From Vibrio japonicus (lineage in GTDB: Bacteria > Pseudomonadota > Gammaproteobacteria > Enterobacterales > Vibrionaceae): 64,000 nucleotides of DNA. The DNA is taken from positions 1,922,001 to 1,986,000 of the forward strand of contig NZ_CP102096.1 of the NCBI RefSeq assembly GCF_024582835.1, written 5' to 3'. This document shows, in pieces, positions 40,407 through 48,971 of this stretch (its first letter is position 1; every line of letters begins with the position of its first letter). A program made the position numbers and the translations under genes. The notes beneath the pieces are model-generated. The model saw nothing but the letters and a program-made list of their open reading frames with translations, did not search any database and was not told the origin of the DNA.

Positions 40407-40435
40407 TTGACTTTGGTAACGAATGCACGTACAAA
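40407..40435 (+). promoter_or_regulatory. Candidate sigma-70 promoter of gltA
   Basis: TTGACT (40407-40412) and TACAAA (40430-40435) are 17 bases apart, giving a leader of about 45 bases before the AAGGAG ribosome site. Confidence 0.4.
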
Positions 40436-40486
40436 AATGTCACACAAACATCCTGGACGGATTAATAATAAACAAAGGAGATTGTT

Positions 40487-41776
40487 ATGGCGGATAAGAA
40501 AGCGACCCTTCATGTTGAAGGCAAAGCGCCTATCGAGCTGCCAATTATGGAAGGTGCTTTAGGTACCCCTGTAATTGACGTTCGAACACTGGGAGCAAAC
40601 GGATACTTTACTTTTGACCCAGGTTTTCTTGCCACTGCATCTTGTGAATCTCAAATCACATATATCGACGGTGATAAAGGCATTCTTTTACACCGTGGTT
40701 ACCCGATTGATCAACTAGCAAACAACGCTGATTATTTAGAAGTATGTTACATCCTTCTTTATGGCGAAGCCCCAACCCGCGAACAATACGAGCAATTTAA
40801 AGTCACCGTAACTCGTCATACAATGGTACACGAGCAAATCGCGAGCTTTTTCCATGGTTTCCGCCGTGACGCTCACCCAATGGCGGTTATGTGTGGTGTG
40901 GTTGGTGCGCTTGCAGCGTTCTACCACGATTCTCTTGATATCAACAATGATGAGCACCGTGAAATCGCTGCATACCGACTAATATCTAAGATGCCTACCC
41001 TGGCAGCTATGTGTTACAAATATTCTGTTGGTCAGCCGTTCATCTACCCAAGAAACGATTTAAACTACGCAGAAAACTACTTGCACATGATGTTTTCAAA
41101 CCCATGTGAAGAGTACGAAGTTAATCCTGTTGTCGCTCGTGCAATGGATAAAATCTTTACACTTCATGCGGATCACGAGCAAAACGCATCTACTTCAACT
41201 GTGCGTCTTGCTGGTTCATCTGGCGCGAACCCATTCGCATGTATTGCCGCAGGTATCGCGTCCCTTTGGGGCCCTGCTCACGGCGGTGCAAACGAAGCAT
41301 GTCTGAAAATGCTTGAAGAGATTGGAAGTGTAGACAACATTCCAGAATACGTTGAACGTGCGAAAGACAAAGATGACCCATTCCGCTTGATGGGCTTCGG
41401 TCACCGAGTTTACAAAAACTACGATCCACGTGCGACAGTAATGCGCGAAACATGTCACGAAGTACTTAAAGAGCTAAACATCAAAGATCCACTACTTGAT
41501 GTTGCAATGGAACTTGAGCGTATTGCACTTTCTGATGAATATTTCGTTTCTAAGAAACTTTACCCGAACGTGGATTTCTACTCAGGTATTATTCTAAAAG
41601 CGATTGGTATTCCTGTTTCTATGTTTACGGTTATCTTTGCACTTTCACGTACAGTTGGTTGGATTGCTCACTGGAACGAAATGCACACTGATCCGCTAAA
41701 CCGAATCGGTCGCCCTCGCCAGCTATACACTGGTAAAGAGCAACGTGAATTTCACCCTATGCATGAACGCGAGTAA
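40487..41776 (+). CDS. gltA: Citrate synthase GltA
   Basis: A 429-residue type II (NADH-inhibited) citrate synthase joining acetyl-CoA and oxaloacetate. Active-site motifs [12 protein letters not shown] and [14 protein letters not shown] and the catalytic Asp region VDFYSG are visible. Strong ribosome site AAGGAG before the ATG. It faces away from sdhC, so the TCA entry enzyme and the sdh-suc operon share one control region. A terminator follows. Confidence 0.98.
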   Translation: MADKKATLHVEGKAPIELPIMEGALGTPVIDVRTLGANGYFTFDPGFLATASCESQITYIDGDKGILLHRGYPIDQLANNADYLEVCYILLYGEAPTREQYEQFKVTVTRHTMVHEQIASFFHGFRRDAHPMAVMCGVVGALAAFYHDSLDINNDEHREIAAYRLISKMPTLAAMCYKYSVGQPFIYPRNDLNYAENYLHMMFSNPCEEYEVNPVVARAMDKIFTLHADHEQNASTSTVRLAGSSGANPFACIAAGIASLWGPAHGGANEACLKMLEEIGSVDNIPEYVERAKDKDDPFRLMGFGHRVYKNYDPRATVMRETCHEVLKELNIKDPLLDVAMELERIALSDEYFVSKKLYPNVDFYSGIILKAIGIPVSMFTVIFALSRTVGWIAHWNEMHTDPLNRIGRPRQLYTGKEQREFHPMHERE

Positions 41777-41795
41777 TATCTCCGTTTGATAGAGT

Positions 41796-41829
41796 AAAAA
41801 GGTTGGCCATGTGCCAACCTTTCGTTTTT
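41796..41829. terminator. Terminator after gltA, bidirectional
   Basis: GGTTGGC (41801-41807) pairs with GCCAACC (41813-41819), with A and T runs outside; serves gltA and the convergent Nif3-like gene. Confidence 0.85.
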
Positions 41830-41839
41830 ATAAGCAATT

Positions 41840-42598
41840 TTAAACTGGATTATCAATATCGATAAACTCGACGTCCAAACCGTGCTCTTTCGCCAGCCAC
41901 TCACCCAACGCTTTAACACCGTATCTTTCTGTTGCATGGTGCCCGGCTGCGAAGTAATGAATATCCATTTCGCGAGCAGTGTAAGTCGTTCTTTCTGAGA
42001 TCTCACCCGAAAGAAATGCATCCAAACCGTTTGCCACGGCTAATTCGATAAAATCTTGTCCACCACCTGTACACCATCCAACCGTTTCAATCATCTTGTC
42101 ATTAGCTTCTGGAGCAATGTGTAGCGGCTCTCGATTCAGCACTTGGTTGATTTTTTTAGCAAACTCTTCACCACTTAGCGGCTCTTTTAAACGACCAAAC
42201 ATCGCGACTGATTGTGGATGACCTTCTAATCCACCCTCTACGTCTATCTCAAGTAAGCGAGCCAATTCTGCGTTATTGCCCAACTCAGGATGAATATCTA
42301 ACGGCAGGTGATAGCCGAACAAGTTGATATCATTTTTTATTAGCGTGCGAATGCGGTTGCCTTTCATGCCTCGAATCGGCTCTGGCTCTCCTTTCCAGAA
42401 GTAACCATGGTGAACAAGCAGTGCGTCTGCATTGAGCTCTACTGCTTTATTAATCAATGCTTGAGAGGCTGTAACACCCGTTACGATGCGCTTAATTTCT
42501 GATTTTCCTTCAACTTGCAGACCATTCGGTGCGTAATCTTTAATAAGTTGAGGAGATAAAAGCTCGTTTAATATTTTTTCCAGCTGTAAATTGTTCAT
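41840..42598 (-). CDS. Nif3-like dinuclear metal-centre protein (YbgI family)
   Basis: A 252-residue protein of the Nif3/YbgI family, which forms hexameric toroids with a dinuclear metal site. Metal-binding motifs LLVHHGYFW (HH), the middle GYHLPLDIHPELG (H and D) and the C-terminal AAGHHATERYGVKAL are present. Activity unproven; relatives are called GTP cyclohydrolase I type 2 on weak grounds. Faces gltA; single gene. Confidence 0.92.
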   Translation of the reverse strand: MNNLQLEKILNELLSPQLIKDYAPNGLQVEGKSEIKRIVTGVTASQALINKAVELNADALLVHHGYFWKGEPEPIRGMKGNRIRTLIKNDINLFGYHLPLDIHPELGNNAELARLLEIDVEGGLEGHPQSVAMFGRLKEPLSGEEFAKKINQVLNREPLHIAPEANDKMIETVGWCTGGGQDFIELAVANGLDAFLSGEISERTTYTAREMDIHYFAAGHHATERYGVKALGEWLAKEHGLDVEFIDIDNPV

Positions 42599-42732
42599 TT
42601 CGACTTCCGCTTATTTCGCCACTGACAAAGTGTATTCTAACGATGTTAGTGATGCTAGATGCAATCAGAAATGGTTACAATAGAGAGAGATTTACATGGC
42701 TTCGTGGTAAGCGTCCGAAAACAGGAATTAAG

Positions 42733-43485
42733 ATGAATCAGCTACAACGCTTTTATGACTGGATTGCGCACTCTCCTTCACTGTTTAAGTTAACACCGCC
42801 ATTTGTTTCTTTGGAAAATTTGCGCGTCGCCCCTCTGTCAAACAGCGATTACATAGGAAACCCGAGACTGGGTTTTTTGTATCAACACTTATGTACTGAG
42901 TTATTAAATCAGAGCGATCGCTACTCCATCGTACTCGACGAAGCGCAAATCAATCACGACAACGGACAAACACTTGGCGCTATCGATCTGATTCTTAACA
43001 ATAAAGAGTCTGGAAAGTTAGAGCATTGGGAAGTGGCGATTAAGTTTTATCTTCTTCATAAAGGTACGTGGTTTGGCCCAAATGCACATGATCAGCTAGA
43101 TAAAAAGCTAGCTAGAATGTTAACCCATCAATTGAAAATGAGTTCAACCGAGCCATTTAAAAATCAGTATCCACACTTAGACAACCTGACTGAACATCTA
43201 TTGCTACAAGGTCGCCTCTATATCAACCCATTTACTGATGAGCCCGTGCCAACAGAGTGTCTTGGATTCGCCCTAAATCAGAGACAACTTTCAGGTTACT
43301 GGTGCTATCAAAGCCAGTGGGATCAAATTGGCGAAACATTGTTTGAATTAGCCAAACCCTACTGGGCGACTGGAATCACTGAGTTTGAACACCCTATTGA
43401 AAAGCCAAATGGTCGATTTATTCACGCACAAACGAAAGACGGGAAATTTTGGTTTGTTGTACCTAATAGCTGGCCCGGAAAGTAA
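42733..43485 (+). CDS. DUF1853 family protein
   Basis: A 250-residue soluble protein, DUF1853 by pattern: LGFLYQHLCTELL near the N-terminus, then VLDEAQI, GAIDLIL and WEVAIKFYL. The D-x..E-x-A-x-K arrangement (AIDLIL; HWEVAIKF) recalls the PD-(D/E)XK nuclease core, so a nuclease-like fold is possible; I infer this only from the motif. Start ATG 42733 has AGGAA upstream; an open frame runs back to 42643 without conserved sequence. Function unknown. Confidence 0.8.
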   Translation: MNQLQRFYDWIAHSPSLFKLTPPFVSLENLRVAPLSNSDYIGNPRLGFLYQHLCTELLNQSDRYSIVLDEAQINHDNGQTLGAIDLILNNKESGKLEHWEVAIKFYLLHKGTWFGPNAHDQLDKKLARMLTHQLKMSSTEPFKNQYPHLDNLTEHLLLQGRLYINPFTDEPVPTECLGFALNQRQLSGYWCYQSQWDQIGETLFELAKPYWATGITEFEHPIEKPNGRFIHAQTKDGKFWFVVPNSWPGK

Positions 43486-43510
43486 CATGAGCCTTCTCGG
43501 CAGATACAAT

Positions 43511-43537
43511 AAAGGTTGGTGATAATCACCAACCTTT
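43511..43537. terminator. Terminator after the DUF1853 gene
   Basis: AAAGGTTGGTGAT and ATCACCAACCTTT form a near-perfect palindrome usable in both directions, facing pgm. Confidence 0.75.
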
Positions 43538-43587
43538 ATCATTCACGAATGATTTGCAGTATTCGTATTCGATGGCAAGGGCCAAAA

Positions 43588-45234
43588 TTATAAACCTGCG
43601 TTAGCAAACACCTGATTTACAATATCTTGCGCTTCTGCTTCTATTTGCTTCAGATGCTCTGCGCCTTTGAAGCTCTCACAGTAAATTTTGTAAATATCTT
43701 CTGTGCCCGATGGCCGAGCCGCAAACCAACCGTTCTCGGTCGTCACTTTTAGACCACCAATTGCTGCACCGTTACCCGGAGCGTGAGTCAAACGAGCCGT
43801 AATCGCATCACCAGCCAGCGTATCAGCAGTGACCATTTCCGCAGACAGTTTCTTCAACACATCTTTTTGCGGGCCGTTGGCAACAGCTTGAATACGGTTG
43901 TACTGAGATTCGCCGTGTTTCGCTGCTAACTCTTCGTAGTACTCCTGAGGGTTCTTGCCTGTCACTGCTGTAATTTCAGCGGCTAGCAAGCAAAGGATGA
44001 TGCCGTCTTTATCTGTCGACCAAGGCGTACCATCTTTACGTAGGAAAGATGCACCTGCACTTTCTTCACCACCAAATCCGAATTTACCTTCGTACAAACC
44101 ATCAACGAACCATTTAAAGCCCACCGGAACTTCACATAATTCGCGCCCAAGGTCAGCAACCACGCGGTCAATCAGTGCACTTGATACCAGAGTCTTACCA
44201 ACTGCTACGTCTTTACCCCACCCTTCGCGATGACGGTATAGGTAATCGATACATACAGCCAAATAGTGGTTAGGGTTCATCAAGCCTTTTGGTGTCACAA
44301 TACCGTGACGGTCATAGTCAGGATCATTACCAAATGCCAAATCGTATTCGTCTTTAAGCGCCAATAGACCTGCCATCGCATAAGGTGAAGAGCAGTCCAT
44401 ACGTACTACCCCATCCTTATCTAAGGACATAAACTGGAACGACGGATCAATCGCCTCACTCACTAGAGTAAGATCTAAGTTGTACGTCTTTGCAATTTGA
44501 CGCCAGTAATCAATGCCGCTACCACCGAGTGGGTCCACACCGATTTTTAAGTTTGCTTTTTGAATCGCGTCCATATCGATAACGTTAACCAGATCATCGA
44601 TGTATGGCTTCACTAAATCCTTCTCTACAAACAACGCTGACGATTTAGCTTCAAAAAGAGGCATACGTTTTACGCTCTTAAGCCCTTCTGAAATCAGCTC
44701 GTTTGCACGATTTTGGATTGCTTCTGTCAACTCACCTTCCGCTGGGCCACCATGTGGTGGGTTGTATTTGATGCCACCGTCTTGAGGCGGGTTATGAGAA
44801 GGGGTAATAACAATACCATCCGCTTTATCTTCATGCTTCAGGTTGTAAGTTAAGATTGCGTGGGAAATACCTGGCGTTGGCGTGTAACCGTTATCTTCCT
44901 GCGTAATCACTTCCACGCCATTTGCAATGAGCACTTCTACTACGCTTGAGAATGCAGGTTCCGATAACGCGTGAGTATCTTTACCTACGAATAACGGCCC
45001 TGTCGTTCCCTTTTGCGCTCGGACTTCTGCAATAGCTTGTGCGATTGCCAGAATATGATTCTCATTGAACGTTGATTTATCTGCCGTGCCGCGATGGCCA
45101 GAAGTCCCGAATTCCACTTTATGTGCCGGGTTAGCAGGGTCTGGTTGAAGTAGAAAATAATTTGAAACAAGAGCAGGGATATTATGAAGATCCTGCTGCT
45201 GAGCTTTTTGCCCTGCTCGTAGGTGCATAGCCAT
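43588..45234 (-). CDS. pgm: Alpha-phosphoglucomutase Pgm
   Basis: A 548-residue enzyme interconverting glucose-1-phosphate and glucose-6-phosphate. The phosphoserine loop is [11 protein letters not shown], the metal loop DPDYDRHG, the sugar-binding loop [11 protein letters not shown] and the phosphate-binding SGTEDIYK. Needed for glycogen and for UDP-glucose in surface polysaccharide. It follows seqA, as in E. coli, but with a strong terminator in the 88-base gap. Confidence 0.97.
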   Translation of the reverse strand: MAMHLRAGQKAQQQDLHNIPALVSNYFLLQPDPANPAHKVEFGTSGHRGTADKSTFNENHILAIAQAIAEVRAQKGTTGPLFVGKDTHALSEPAFSSVVEVLIANGVEVITQEDNGYTPTPGISHAILTYNLKHEDKADGIVITPSHNPPQDGGIKYNPPHGGPAEGELTEAIQNRANELISEGLKSVKRMPLFEAKSSALFVEKDLVKPYIDDLVNVIDMDAIQKANLKIGVDPLGGSGIDYWRQIAKTYNLDLTLVSEAIDPSFQFMSLDKDGVVRMDCSSPYAMAGLLALKDEYDLAFGNDPDYDRHGIVTPKGLMNPNHYLAVCIDYLYRHREGWGKDVAVGKTLVSSALIDRVVADLGRELCEVPVGFKWFVDGLYEGKFGFGGEESAGASFLRKDGTPWSTDKDGIILCLLAAEITAVTGKNPQEYYEELAAKHGESQYNRIQAVANGPQKDVLKKLSAEMVTADTLAGDAITARLTHAPGNGAAIGGLKVTTENGWFAARPSGTEDIYKIYCESFKGAEHLKQIEAEAQDIVNQVFANAGL

Positions 45235-45264
45235 TTTGACATCCTTTCTTTAAATAATGGAACT

Positions 45265-45309
45265 AAAAAACCTCATAATACTGGAGTCTTACAGAGCATT
45301 ATGAGGTTT
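45265..45309 (-). terminator. Terminator between seqA and pgm
   Basis: AACCTCATAAT (45269-45279) and ATTATGAGGTT (45298-45308) form an 11-bp stem; on the minus strand it ends with TTTTTT, inside the seqA-pgm transcript. Confidence 0.8.
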
Positions 45310-45322
45310 AAATCAGACTTCT

Positions 45323-45862
45323 TTAAATCGAGTTAGCAACCTTTTCGGTCAGGTCGGCTGGGAAGCTCATTCGAATCATTAGCTGATCCACCATCTGTCG
45401 TTTCCGGCTAGTATTATTGTTGGTGATCACCCAGAAAGGTGAGCCCGGAATCGCTTTTGGTTTCGTGGTGTTACCGTGTTCGAGTAATGTTTGTTCATTA
45501 TCTGCGAAGTATACTCGCTTGCGACCTTTAACTTGAGTCGCTTCAGAAAAACCTGTTGGGTCGATGCGATGAAGTGTAGATAGCACTAACATAAATCGAT
45601 CAATCGCTTTCTTAAGCCCTGCAAACTCATCCGAGATAAGCAGCGAGCGCATCTCTTTTACGCTGTCTACTTTTTCTTCTTTAGCTGCATCACGGCTAAC
45701 GACAATACCTTGTGGCTGTACCGGAATGACTGGCGCTGGCGATTGATTCTTTCCGTCCACATTCAGTAGTCGACGTAAAATATCAGATGCACTTTCACCA
45801 ATATGCTGGGTTTGACTTGCGATGTAACGGTATAGATCCTCATCAACCTCAATTGTTTTCAT
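45323..45862 (-). CDS. seqA: Replication initiation regulator SeqA
   Basis: A 179-residue protein that binds hemimethylated GATC pairs and sequesters the replication origin. N-terminal oligomerisation helix-turn-helix (MKTIEVDEDLYRYIASQTQ, HIGESASDILRRLL) and C-terminal DNA-binding domain with RKRVYFADNEQTL and NTSRKRQMV, all as in E. coli. A flexible Pro/Val-rich linker lies at about 39-60. Present only in Dam-methylating gammaproteobacteria. Divergent from ybfF. Confidence 0.96.
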   Translation of the reverse strand: MKTIEVDEDLYRYIASQTQHIGESASDILRRLLNVDGKNQSPAPVIPVQPQGIVVSRDAAKEEKVDSVKEMRSLLISDEFAGLKKAIDRFMLVLSTLHRIDPTGFSEATQVKGRKRVYFADNEQTLLEHGNTTKPKAIPGSPFWVITNNNTSRKRQMVDQLMIRMSFPADLTEKVANSI

Positions 45863-45903
45863 TCGCTTTTCACAATCTCTATGTTTAAACTCTGGGGGAT
45901 TAT

Positions 45904-45960
45904 ATACCCAAGTAACCTCAAGATGCGAGTTTCAGATCCTGTATCTGAAGCAGAATGAAG
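45904..45960. repeat. Candidate dispersed Vibrio intergenic repeat
   Basis: Between seqA and ybfF: TATACCCAAGTAACCTCAAG, then a hairpin TTCAGAT/ATCTGAA (45931-45949) and GCAGAATGAAGGCTTAAAC. The first block resembles a sequence I recall from many Vibrio intergenic regions; recalled, not searched. Confidence 0.35.
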
Positions 45961-46003
45961 GCTTAAACTAGTCTCAACGTTAAACTGCCACGAATAAAGT
46001 AAA

Positions 46004-46768
46004 ATGTCACAACTGCTCAACTACAAAGTCGAAGGTGAAGGTCACACCATCATTTTGATCCACGGATTGTTTGGAAATCTAGATAACCTAGGTCTACTAG
46101 CACGAGATTTACGCACTGATCATCAGGTTCTCAGTGTGGATCTACGTAACCACGGTCAATCTTTCCAAAGCGATGAACACAACTATGCCCTCATGGCTCA
46201 AGACGTATTCCATTTGATTCAGAGCTTGGATCTTAAAAAATACACAGTTATCGGTCATTCCATGGGTGGAAAGGTCGCTATGAAGTTGGCAGAGCTGGCA
46301 CAAGACCAGATGACTCAGCTCGTGGTCTTAGATATGGCCCCAGTGGAATATACGCAAAGTCGTCACGATAATGTCTTCAGTGGCTTAAAAACAGTACTAG
46401 CGCAAAAACCAACCTCGCGAAAGCAAGCTTTAGATATCTTATCCCAGCATATTGAGCTAGAAGGTGTAAGACAATTTTTGGGCAAGTCATTATACAACAG
46501 CGGCGATCATCTAGAGTGGCGCTTTAACGTTGAAAGCCTTTGGAACAACTATTGGGAAATCCTTGGCTGGGCACCTATCGAACGAATCTCTACGCCTACC
46601 CTATTTATCAAGGGGGGCGACTCAGACTATTTAACCAATGATCACCAGCCAGACGTTCAAAAGCAATTTTCTGCGGCTAAAGCTCATGTCATCGCAAATA
46701 CTGGCCACTGGTTGCATGCAGAAAAGCCAGCCGAAGTTTTAAGAGCAATACGCAAATTTATTGCATAA
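46004..46768 (+). CDS. ybfF: Alpha/beta-fold esterase YbfF
   Basis: A 254-residue alpha/beta hydrolase. The oxyanion-hole HGLFGN, nucleophile elbow GHSMGG with Ser86, a late acid and catalytic His in NTGHWLHAE are present. E. coli YbfF hydrolyses short acyl esters such as palmitoyl-CoA and malonyl-CoA in vitro; true role unknown. It is divergent from seqA, as in E. coli. Overlapping control region with a candidate repeat. Confidence 0.92.
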   Translation: MSQLLNYKVEGEGHTIILIHGLFGNLDNLGLLARDLRTDHQVLSVDLRNHGQSFQSDEHNYALMAQDVFHLIQSLDLKKYTVIGHSMGGKVAMKLAELAQDQMTQLVVLDMAPVEYTQSRHDNVFSGLKTVLAQKPTSRKQALDILSQHIELEGVRQFLGKSLYNSGDHLEWRFNVESLWNNYWEILGWAPIERISTPTLFIKGGDSDYLTNDHQPDVQKQFSAAKAHVIANTGHWLHAEKPAEVLRAIRKFIA

Positions 46769-46861
46769 AACATAATGAGAGGTCAGTTGCAACCTACCCG
46801 TTAACTTTATCTATTAACGATGGTATAGTGCAGCGCAAGTATTTTGGTATATAGGGATTCC

Positions 46862-47083
46862 ATGCTCTACGACTACATGAACATGCTCGAGTCTATCGGT
46901 CTCGATTTACTTTTTGCGTCTATCTTTTTCTTAATTGGTATGGCGATTAAAGATGTCCTTAAAGCAGGCAATGTTCCTCCTTTTGGTCGTCGCATAGTAT
47001 GGCTAGTCCTATTCTTGGGCTGTGCTGGTTTTATTGCAAAAGGCATTATTCAGTTCAGCTGGGAAGGCACGGGGCTAGGTTGA
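46862..47083 (+). CDS. DUF2788 small membrane protein
   Basis: A 73-residue protein with two hydrophobic helices (about 12-32 and 46-66) linked by a short basic loop (KDVLKAGNVPPFGRR), typical of DUF2788. The ATG at 46862 gives MLYDYMNMLE; a short frame extends to 46844 without support. Function unknown. It precedes fldA by 45 bases, so the two may be co-expressed; a similar small gene stands before fldA in other vibrios to my memory. Confidence 0.8.
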   Translation: MLYDYMNMLESIGLDLLFASIFFLIGMAIKDVLKAGNVPPFGRRIVWLVLFLGCAGFIAKGIIQFSWEGTGLG

Positions 47084-47128
47084 TCTCCTGTATAGCCACA
47101 ACAAGAAAATAGTAAGGGTAACGAATCT

Positions 47129-47662
47129 ATGGCAAGTGTAGGTATCTTCTTCGGTAGCGACACAGGTAACACTGAAGCTGTTGCAAAGATGATTCAAAAA
47201 CAACTAGGTAAACAGCTTGTTCACGTACAAGATATTGCTAAAAGTAGTAAAGAAGACATCGATAACTTCGATCTGCTACTACTTGGTATCCCAACTTGGT
47301 ACTACGGTGAAGCTCAATGTGACTGGGATGATTTCTTCCCAGAACTAGAACAAATTGATTTCTCAACTAAGCTAGTTGCTATCTTTGGATGTGGTGATCA
47401 AGAAGATTACGCGGAATACTTCTGTGATGCGATGGGCACTGTTCGTGACATCGTTGAAGCAAAAGGCGGTACGATCCTAGGCTACACCTCAACAGAAGGC
47501 TACGAATTCGAAGCATCTAAAGGGCTTGTTGAAGGCGACGATAGCCAATTCGTTGGTTTATGTATTGATGAAGACCGTCAACCAGAACTTACTGAAGAAC
47601 GCGTAAACAACTGGTGTAAGCAGATTCATGAAGAAATGTGCTTAGCAGAGCTTGAAGGCTAA
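47129..47662 (+). CDS. fldA: Flavodoxin FldA
   Basis: A 177-residue long-chain flavodoxin; FMN electron carrier for radical-SAM and reductive enzymes. The FMN phosphate loop FGSDTGNTEAV is at residues 7-17, with the isoalloxazine-stacking WYYGEAQCDWD and GCGDQEDYAEY loops. The inserted long-chain loop is present. The fldA-fur order (here with one gene between) is shared with E. coli, where Fur and SoxRS control them; I see no clear box here. Confidence 0.97.
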   Translation: MASVGIFFGSDTGNTEAVAKMIQKQLGKQLVHVQDIAKSSKEDIDNFDLLLLGIPTWYYGEAQCDWDDFFPELEQIDFSTKLVAIFGCGDQEDYAEYFCDAMGTVRDIVEAKGGTILGYTSTEGYEFEASKGLVEGDDSQFVGLCIDEDRQPELTEERVNNWCKQIHEEMCLAELEG

Positions 47663-47676
47663 CCAAAGCGTTGATT

Positions 47677-47703
47677 AAAAACCTCCAAATCGGAGGTTTT
47701 TTT
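47677..47703. terminator. Terminator after fldA
   Basis: AACCTCC pairs with GGAGGTT, followed by TTTTTTT; faces the convergent DUF4442 gene. Confidence 0.85.
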
Positions 47704-47714
47704 GTATCTTCGGT

Positions 47715-48221
47715 TTACGCTGCCTGCTCTTGTACACTCTCTCGATATTGAGGTTTCTTGCGTACGTAGAGTGTTCTTTGTACTTCTGAGACTATAATCC
47801 CATCTTTGTCCTTAATATGGATAATAAACTCAGGAAAACACTTATCACCGTTTGCGGTCTGACAAAGAACGTCCTCTAGCAAATCTTGAGGAACAATAAA
47901 GTCGGCATATAAATCACTTTGCCCAGGCTTGATAAAGTTGATACTCGCCTCTTTGTCCCAGACATAATATTCTTTACCCAAAATACCCATCAACATCAGC
48001 GAGTAGACAGGATCAGTTAAAGAAAATATGCTGCCGCCATACTGAGTACGATTGGCGTTTTTGTTCCACCAACGTAACTTTAGCTTCACTTGAACTTGGC
48101 GAAAATCCTCACTGATCGACAAAATCTTAATCCCTGAGCCCCAAAAAGGCGGCCATAAGTTGAGAGCAAATTTAACGACTTTTGGTTTATCAGCGATATT
48201 CATCCACAATTTCATTTTCAT
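47715..48221 (-). CDS. DUF4442 hotdog-fold protein (thioesterase-like)
   Basis: A 168-residue protein with the DUF4442 pattern (LNLWPPFWGSGIK..., NRTQYGGSIFSLTDP), a hotdog-fold family related to acyl-CoA thioesterases. The NxxxTQYGGSI...D segment corresponds to the hotdog helix with a candidate acidic residue. Substrate unknown. Single gene convergent with fldA and divergent from fur. Confidence 0.82.
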   Translation of the reverse strand: MKMKLWMNIADKPKVVKFALNLWPPFWGSGIKILSISEDFRQVQVKLKLRWWNKNANRTQYGGSIFSLTDPVYSLMLMGILGKEYYVWDKEASINFIKPGQSDLYADFIVPQDLLEDVLCQTANGDKCFPEFIIHIKDKDGIIVSEVQRTLYVRKKPQYRESVQEQAA

Positions 48222-48412
48222 TCCCTGAATTTTCCATCACAATGTTAATGAATTGTAACTGGTCAGAGTTGTTTAATCAGTGACATAGAACGAGTTTACG
48301 TCAATACAAAGTAACCCTTTGAAGTTCGTGGTTTATTGTTATTGCCGACTACCCTATAATATTAGGAATATTGAATTCTGTTTATTACTGCAGATCATCA
48401 ACAGGAAAGTAT

Positions 48413-48862
48413 ATGTCAGACAACAACCAAGCGCTAAAGGATGCTGGTCTTAAGGTTACCCTTCCAAGACTGAAGATTTTAGAAGTACTACAGCAGCCAG
48501 AATGCCAACATATTAGTGCTGAAGAGCTATATAAAAAGCTGATTGATCTAGGAGAAGAGATCGGTCTAGCTACCGTATACCGAGTATTAAACCAATTTGA
48601 TGATGCAGGTATTGTGACTCGTCACCATTTTGAAGGTGGCAAATCAGTATTTGAGCTCTCGACACAACACCATCACGATCACCTAGTCTGCCTAGACTGC
48701 GGTGAAGTTATTGAGTTCTCAGATGACCTTATCGAAGAACGTCAAAAAGAGATTGCGGCTAGATACAACGTTATCCTGACCAACCACAGCCTATACCTGT
48801 ATGGTAAATGTAGTGATGGTAGCTGCAAAGATAATCCAGACGCACACAAACCAAAAAAATAA
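48413..48862 (+). CDS. fur: Ferric uptake regulator Fur
   Basis: A 149-residue iron-responsive repressor. N-terminal winged helix (1-82) with GLATVYRVLNQFDDAGIV as recognition region, then the metal site HHHDHLVC (H86-H90, C93) and C96, as in other Fur proteins. A second Cys pair near the C-terminus (GKCSDGSC) is an extra metal-like pair. Start ATG 48413 has AGGAAAG upstream; the frame extends to 48371 without conserved sequence. Controls iron uptake and probably fldA. Confidence 0.98.
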   Translation: MSDNNQALKDAGLKVTLPRLKILEVLQQPECQHISAEELYKKLIDLGEEIGLATVYRVLNQFDDAGIVTRHHFEGGKSVFELSTQHHHDHLVCLDCGEVIEFSDDLIEERQKEIAARYNVILTNHSLYLYGKCSDGSCKDNPDAHKPKK

Positions 48863-48871
48863 CGACTATTT

Positions 48872-48899
48872 AAAAGCGCTTCTACAGCGCTTTTATTTT
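48872..48899 (+). terminator. Terminator of fur
   Basis: AAAAGCGCT (48872-48880) pairs with AGCGCTTTT (48886-48894), then ATTTTG. Confidence 0.8.
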
Positions 48900-48922
48900 G
48901 TCCCCCTTTTATGTACAGATAC

Positions 48923-48955
48923 AAAAATGCCAGTCCGAAGACTGGCATTTTATTT
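48923..48955. terminator. Terminator of glnS, bidirectional
   Basis: AATGCCAGTC (48926-48935) pairs with GACTGGCATT (48940-48949) around CGAA; A and T runs flank. Confidence 0.85.
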
Positions 48956-48971
48956 CTATTTTAAACGGTCA

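Larger units (their letters stand above)
40093..40486. other. 394-base sdhC-gltA regulatory gap
   Basis: Shared control region of divergent TCA promoters. It holds a candidate ArcA box near sdhC and a candidate sigma-70 promoter near gltA, listed separately. I see no gene; an open frame from 40221 that runs into gltA in another frame looks incidental. Confidence 0.6.

Noticed and set aside
40221-40562. 113-codon plus-strand frame crossing the gltA start
   Set aside because: Overlaps gltA in another frame and covers the candidate promoter; no conservation visible.
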